Below are positions 4,721 to 5,556 of a DNA stretch of 5,556 nucleotides, one piece after another. The stretch is from Desulfobacterales bacterium (GTDB lineage: Bacteria; Desulfobacterota; Desulfobacteria; Desulfobacterales; 4be13), in NCBI GenBank assembly GCA_029940115.1, contig JAOZRQ010000096.1:1-5556 (forward strand), written 5' to 3'. The notes under the pieces are model-generated. The model made no database searches and was not told the origin of the DNA. It saw only the letters and a list, made by a program, of their open reading frames with translations. How positions within the stretch are numbered: position 1 is the first letter of the stretch; each line of letters opens with the position of its first letter. The translations under genes and the position numbers were made by a program.

Positions 4721-5556
4721 ATGACTGAGATGTTGCAGGAACCGATCACGGCCGAGATGCCGGATATCGGCGGGATCATTTCGGAGGATGCCATGCCCGC
4801 TGACAACGACTCGGATGCCGCCCCGAGAATGCTGAGACCGGTGGATCATGCAGTGACGGCCGACCGTCCGGGCTGGATTCCGCCGGACATTCTTTGTGAC
4901 TGGGACACGGATCCCTACGCTTATCAGACAGAGGAGGAACTGATGCCTGCAGGAGGACCGCACGGACGATTGTTGGGTCATGTCATGGGGATTTTGGAGG
5001 ACATCCTCAAAAGGGAGAACCTGATGCTCCTCATGGACACCTTCATGATGTACCGGGACAGTCAGGGAGTGAGACAGCGTGTGGCCCCGGACCTGATGCT
5101 CATGCCCTTCCATCACACGGCGCCCCGCTCCTACAACCTGAACAAGGCTCCCCCGCCGCTGGCCGTCGTGGAGATCACCTCCCCGAACAGCCGCCCGGAT
5201 GACATGGGGGACAAGGTCCCCCTTTATGCCAGTCTGGGAATTCCGGCATATCTTGTCATTGACCTGCACACTCCCTGGGGAAAATTGCGTGGGCAGATCG
5301 GACTGCACCTGTGGCGGACGAGAGGGGGCCGGATCCGCAAGATGCGGGCCGCCGGGGGATGGCTGCCGATGCCGGAGATGGGGGTCAAGATGAAGGCAAG
5401 GGGAAGGAAGCCGATATTTGCGGACATCGTGACAGGTGAGACATTGCGAGATGTCGGACAACTCCGGGAGCAGGTCGAACAGGAGGCGTCACTGCGTGAG
5501 GAGGAAACCGCACGGGCCGAAAATGAGGAGGCGTTGCGTAAACAGGAAACCGCACG
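4721..5556 (+). CDS. Uma2-family PD-(D/E)XK nuclease-like protein (DUF820), 3' end outside window
   Basis: The frame is open from ATG 4721 to the window edge (278 complete codons), so the gene is partial. Residues about 55-215 fit the Uma2/DUF820 family: EEEL-(M) near 72-75, H81, APDLML with P123-D124, VVEITSP with E151, K165 before LYASLGIPAYLVID, and D181. In the PD-(D/E)XK scheme D124, E151 and K165 are the likely metal and catalytic positions; all are present, so the core looks intact. About 50 residues precede the domain, more than usual, and are acidic and low in predicted structure. From about residue 245 the chain turns into charged heptads (EASLREEETAR, then EALRKQETAR, 14 residues between ETAR copies), a coiled coil that continues beyond the window. 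The family's cellular role is poorly known and members are often found in large numbers near mobile DNA; nuclease activity is assumed from fold, not demonstrated. Codon third positions are markedly richer in G/C than in the operon genes. Confidence 0.9.
   Translation, partial: MTEMLQEPITAEMPDIGGIISEDAMPADNDSDAAPRMLRPVDHAVTADRPGWIPPDILCDWDTDPYAYQTEEELMPAGGPHGRLLGHVMGILEDILKRENLMLLMDTFMMYRDSQGVRQRVAPDLMLMPFHHTAPRSYNLNKAPPPLAVVEITSPNSRPDDMGDKVPLYASLGIPAYLVIDLHTPWGKLRGQIGLHLWRTRGGRIRKMRAAGGWLPMPEMGVKMKARGRKPIFADIVTGETLRDVGQLREQVEQEASLREEETARAENEEALRKQETA

Noticed and set aside
4441..4806. Minus-strand open frames in 4430-4806
   Set aside because: They cross the GC hexamer clusters and the start of the Uma2-family gene, have no ribosome site, and encode low-complexity sequence.
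4679..5461. Minus-strand 260-codon open frame
   Set aside because: It is antisense to the Uma2-family gene, which has clear family motifs and a strong ribosome site; the antisense product is His/Arg-rich with no recognisable motif.

Overview
The window looks like an accessory region of a large, repeat-rich Gram-negative genome. The combination of degenerate GTTCAC/GTGAAC hexamer arrays, a Uma2-type nuclease gene with a coiled-coil tail, and a zinc-finger/CHASE2 signalling operon reminds me most of filamentous or multicellular sulfate reducers of the Desulfobacterota (Desulfonema-like). That placement is inference from gene style. No rRNA, tRNA or phylogenetic marker is present.

Left edge (1-167): a short piece of what looks like an interspersed intergenic repeat, then nine in-phase hexamers of the type G(T/G)TCA(A/C), and no gene. 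Positions 168-3688, minus strand: a compact three-gene operon read right to left. It encodes (1) a cysteine-rich protein with a C-terminal helix-turn-helix, (2) a soluble protein with two tandem anti-sigma-type zinc fingers (ZAS, HxxxCxxC) and a Trp-rich C-terminal domain, and (3) a membrane protein with a periplasmic CHASE2 sensor. The third protein has no kinase, cyclase or GGDEF output. Instead it carries an N-terminal cytoplasmic region that resembles a divergent Lon (S16) protease domain. Genes 2 and 3 overlap by ATGA. The simplest reading is an envelope-signal pathway in which CHASE2 senses something outside the cytoplasm, the Lon-like domain is a possible proteolytic output, and the zinc-finger protein restrains or binds the HTH protein. 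This wiring is a hypothesis.

Positions 3733-3834: seventeen in-phase hexamers of the GTGAAC type, the reverse complement of the left array's motif. The operon is therefore bracketed by inverted-orientation hexamer arrays. The right array cuts off the 3' end of a minus-strand pseudogene (3835-4325), which starts with a good ribosome site and a membrane anchor, carries two apparent single-base frameshifts, and is otherwise well preserved.

Positions 4371-4428: a 14-bp perfect palindrome, TTGTCAATTGACAA, contains two back-to-back TTGACA -35 boxes, each with a -10 like element at 17 bp. It appears to be a compact divergent promoter serving the pseudogene on the left and, through a leader of about 290 bases, the gene on the right. 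The leader (4429-4720) holds a 16-bp direct repeat and CGGGCA/TGCCCG hexamer clusters. Positions 4721-5556, plus strand: a Uma2-family PD-(D/E)XK-type nuclease-like gene. It is open at the window edge and runs into a repetitive charged coiled-coil tail.
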